Assembly: GCA_002862435.1 (NCBI GenBank)
Contig: PKDC01000017.1
Coordinates: forward strand, 45,251-109,250
Length of the DNA: 64,000 bases
Origin: Pseudomonadota bacterium
GTDB lineage: Bacteria; Pseudomonadota; Gammaproteobacteria; UBA5335
Direction of reading: 5' to 3'
The first letter of the stretch is position 1, and each line of letters begins with the position of its first letter. The position numbers were made by a program, and so were the translations under genes. Shown one piece after another: positions 62,692-64,000 of the stretch. Below the pieces are notes generated by a model that was given only the letters and a program-made list of their open reading frames with translations, searched no databases and was not told where the DNA came from.

Positions 62692-63716
<1,025 letters not shown>

Positions 63717-63717
<1 letters not shown>

Positions 63718-64000
63718 TGGCGGCGGCTGAACTACGAGGCGCAGGTCATTACACTACACGGCTGCTTATCTCGGCCAGCATTGGACTTTACGCACCCGCA
63801 ACCGCGGCTTGTGAGTGTTTATGGGAAGGTAGCTTTGCCGAAGTGGCGCCCGAATCAGATCTCGTCGTACTCGGCAGCGTTAGCCGCAAAAAAGGTAACG
63901 CGATTGATATCGAGGTTGACGTCACCCTAGCTGGACCTGACTGGGAGTCCTTTCCTAGAGTCTGGCTCAAGACCGGGGACTACTGTCGACCCGACGCCGA
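63717..64000 (+). CDS. Secreted Cys-x-Cys protein, N-terminal part (runs off window)
   Basis: The first 94 codons of an open frame that reaches the window edge. Its ATG overlaps the hemB stop (TAATG). A signal peptide (RLLISASIGLYAPATA) would leave a mature end starting ACEC, then FAEVAPESDLVVLGSVSRKKG and a final GDYCRP. A C-x-C at the mature N-terminus followed by an ADLVV-like strand recalls the NTR/TIMP oligosaccharide-binding-type fold; this is a resemblance by eye, not a confirmed match. Codon use looks less GC-rich than hemB. Function unknown. Confidence 0.6.

Overview
The window is GC-rich chromosomal DNA of a Gram-negative proteobacterium. It has lipid A/KDO synthesis genes, ExbB/ExbD, RND efflux, an outer-membrane polysaccharide exporter and RecBCD. 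The order comEC-exbB-exbD-msbA-lpxK-trm112-kdsB points to the Gammaproteobacteria. The most distinctive locus is a three-gene copper membrane monooxygenase operon in the order C-A-B (pmoCAB/hmoCAB-like, 18.0-21.1 kb). Its sequence departs from textbook methanotroph PmoA. It sits 250 bp after an acyl-CoA synthetase gene, and no methanol dehydrogenase gene is in view. With a second, AlkK-like acyl-CoA synthetase at 44.3 kb, this suggests (inference) a hydrocarbon or short-alkane oxidiser rather than a classical methanotroph. No tRNA, rRNA, CRISPR array, transposase or phage gene was seen.

Layout. 0-5.6 kb: end of comEC, then an overlapping envelope operon (exbB, exbD, msbA, lpxK, trm112-like, kdsB) and a low-molecular-weight phosphatase. 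5.7-16 kb: housekeeping and miscellaneous genes, nearly all on the minus strand (aldehyde dehydrogenase, DUF192 protein on plus, small membrane protein, HAD hydrolase, PHB-depolymerase-like esterase, mfd, DAHP synthase, N-carbamoylputrescine amidase). 16.2-21.2 kb: acyl-CoA synthetase and the monooxygenase operon, with a well-formed promoter, a 5' stem-loop, a strong hairpin between C and A, and a rho-independent terminator. 21.1-28.9 kb: exopolysaccharide genes (galE, initiating sugar transferase, a beta-barrel protein, a small secreted protein, phosphatase, wza, wzc). 28.9-30.9 kb: rlmJ and an AI-2E-family transporter. 31-39.6 kb: recC-recB-recD with 4-base overlaps. 39.9-42.8 kb: glycosyltransferase, DUF2334 deacetylase and flippase-like membrane protein. 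42.8-46.5 kb: metC-like lyase, AlkK-like ligase, DUF1289 protein, small membrane protein. 46.5-54.3 kb (minus): ABC1 kinase and a tripartite RND efflux operon.

54.6-62.6 kb holds a predicted peptide-ligation/processing system. A transglutaminase-DUF2126 protein is followed on the minus strand by a DUF2863 protein and a 166-residue unknown. Facing it on the plus strand are a circularly permuted ATP-grasp protein and an alpha-E protein. The 356-bp region between the two arms has paired hairpins, a tandem repeat, a palindrome and a good plus-strand promoter. The window ends with hemB and the start of a secreted Cys-x-Cys protein resembling the NTR/TIMP fold.

How they fit together: the monooxygenase would hydroxylate a hydrocarbon, dehydrogenases (perhaps the aldehyde dehydrogenase at 5.7 kb) would yield an acid, and the acyl-CoA synthetases would pass it to beta-oxidation. 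The polysaccharide and glycolipid genes would build the cell surface. These links are inferred from family and position only.
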